DNA from: Salinarimonas soli
GTDB lineage: Bacteria > Pseudomonadota > Alphaproteobacteria > Rhizobiales > Beijerinckiaceae
Length of the DNA stretch: 55,797 bases
Reading direction: 5' to 3'
Assembly: GCF_008386575.1 (NCBI RefSeq)
Contig: NZ_VUOA01000056.1
Span: forward strand, 1 to 55,797
Every line of letters starts with the position of its first letter. Within the stretch, counting starts at the first letter, position 1. Below, piece after piece: positions 55,535-55,797 of this stretch. The translations under genes and the position numbers were made by a program. The notes under the pieces were generated by a model. That model was not told where the DNA came from. It searched no databases and saw nothing but the letters and a program-made list of their open reading frames with translations.

Positions 55535-55797
55535 TCATAGCGCGGTCCTCCGTACTGCGCCCCAGATAAGCCCGGTGGCGAGAGACAGCATCATGGTCCC
55601 GACCAGGAGGTCGAGCACGCGCCAACCGACGGGCCTGGCGAACAAAGGCGCCAGCACCCTAGCCCCGTAGCCCAGGGCCGCGAACCAGGCCGCGCTCGCG
55701 AGCGCGGCCCCAGCGATGAAGACGGGCTGGGCGGCCGGTGGGTGCGAGGCGCCGACGGACCCCACAAGGAGGACCGTATCGAGGTAGACGTGCGGGT
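55535..55797 (-). CDS. argO: LysE/ArgO-family amino-acid exporter, 5' part beyond the window
   Basis: Only the C-terminal 87 or so residues are present; the 5' end lies beyond 55797. The first visible residues PHVYLDTVLLVGSVGASH match the ArgO/LysE signature (N)PHVYLDT, followed by two hydrophobic segments (PVFIAGAALASAAWFAALGYGARVL and VLDLLVGTMMLSLATGLIWG). ArgO exports arginine and toxic analogues. Its usual regulator (ArgP/LysG, LysR type) is not visible. The first in-frame ATG in the window (55765) is internal and not the true start. Confidence 0.8.
   Translation of the reverse strand, partial: PHVYLDTVLLVGSVGASHPPAAQPVFIAGAALASAAWFAALGYGARVLAPLFARPVGWRVLDLLVGTMMLSLATGLIWGAVRRTAL

Noticed and set aside
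55410-55625. A 71-codon minus-strand frame overlapping the ArgO end
   Set aside because: Arg/Pro/Ser-rich with no ribosome site; it overlaps a better-supported frame.

Overview
This is a high-GC, gene-dense chromosomal segment from an alphaproteobacterium. It is most likely of the order Hyphomicrobiales and probably Methylobacteriaceae-like; the genus cannot be fixed from the window. The call rests on CtrA next to fliI/fliJ, the imuA-imuB-dnaE2 SOS mutasome with an alphaproteobacterial LexA box (GAAC-N7-GAAC), NepR/EcfG-type stress regulation, an HWE-family kinase, clustered GANTC (CcrM-type) sites, and the rpsT...dnaA-dnaN-recF...gyrB core.

Layout. (1) 1-14 kb: a small secreted protein, a DSF-type fatty-acid signal synthase (rpfF-like) converging on a membrane PAS-GGDEF-EAL protein, then a translationally coupled pair of hybrid sensor kinases. 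One of these is a 1944-residue protein with a tandem array of 92-residue HAMP repeats. A secreted metallo-beta-lactamase-fold protein, zapA and its DUF4164 partner follow. (2) 14-25 kb: a GGDEF cyclase, an EEP-family phosphatase/nuclease, a flavoprotein, recQ, fliJ, fliI, the divergent cell-cycle regulator ctrA, and a luxR-luxI acyl-homoserine-lactone module with a small follower gene. (3) 25-42.8 kb: the LexA-controlled imuA-imuB-dnaE2 cassette, a CoA-binding protein, rpsT, a 750-base gene-free region that is a candidate origin, dnaA, dnaN, recF, an M48 protease/DUF898 pair, a LysE-type exporter and gyrB. (4) 42.8-55.8 kb, accessory: a tRNA/tmRNA 3'-end-like sequence marks a possible island edge. 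After it come an APH(6)-like kinase, a small gene broken by an in-frame TGA, three consecutive sensor kinases (one HWE type), two SemiSWEET transporters, a divergent nepR/ecfG pair, a CatB-like and a GNAT acetyltransferase, and the end of an ArgO-type exporter cut by the window edge.

How it works together. The window holds two cell-density signalling systems (DSF-type and AHL-type), two c-di-GMP proteins, the master cell-cycle regulator, the replication-initiation genes and a general-stress sigma/anti-sigma pair. Most striking are the nepR/ecfG pair with an EcfG-type promoter (GGAAC-N16/17-[C/T]GTT) facing each gene, a further perfect EcfG-type promoter in the candidate origin region, and a roughly 100-codon in-frame insertion of palindromic repeat sequence inside dnaE2.
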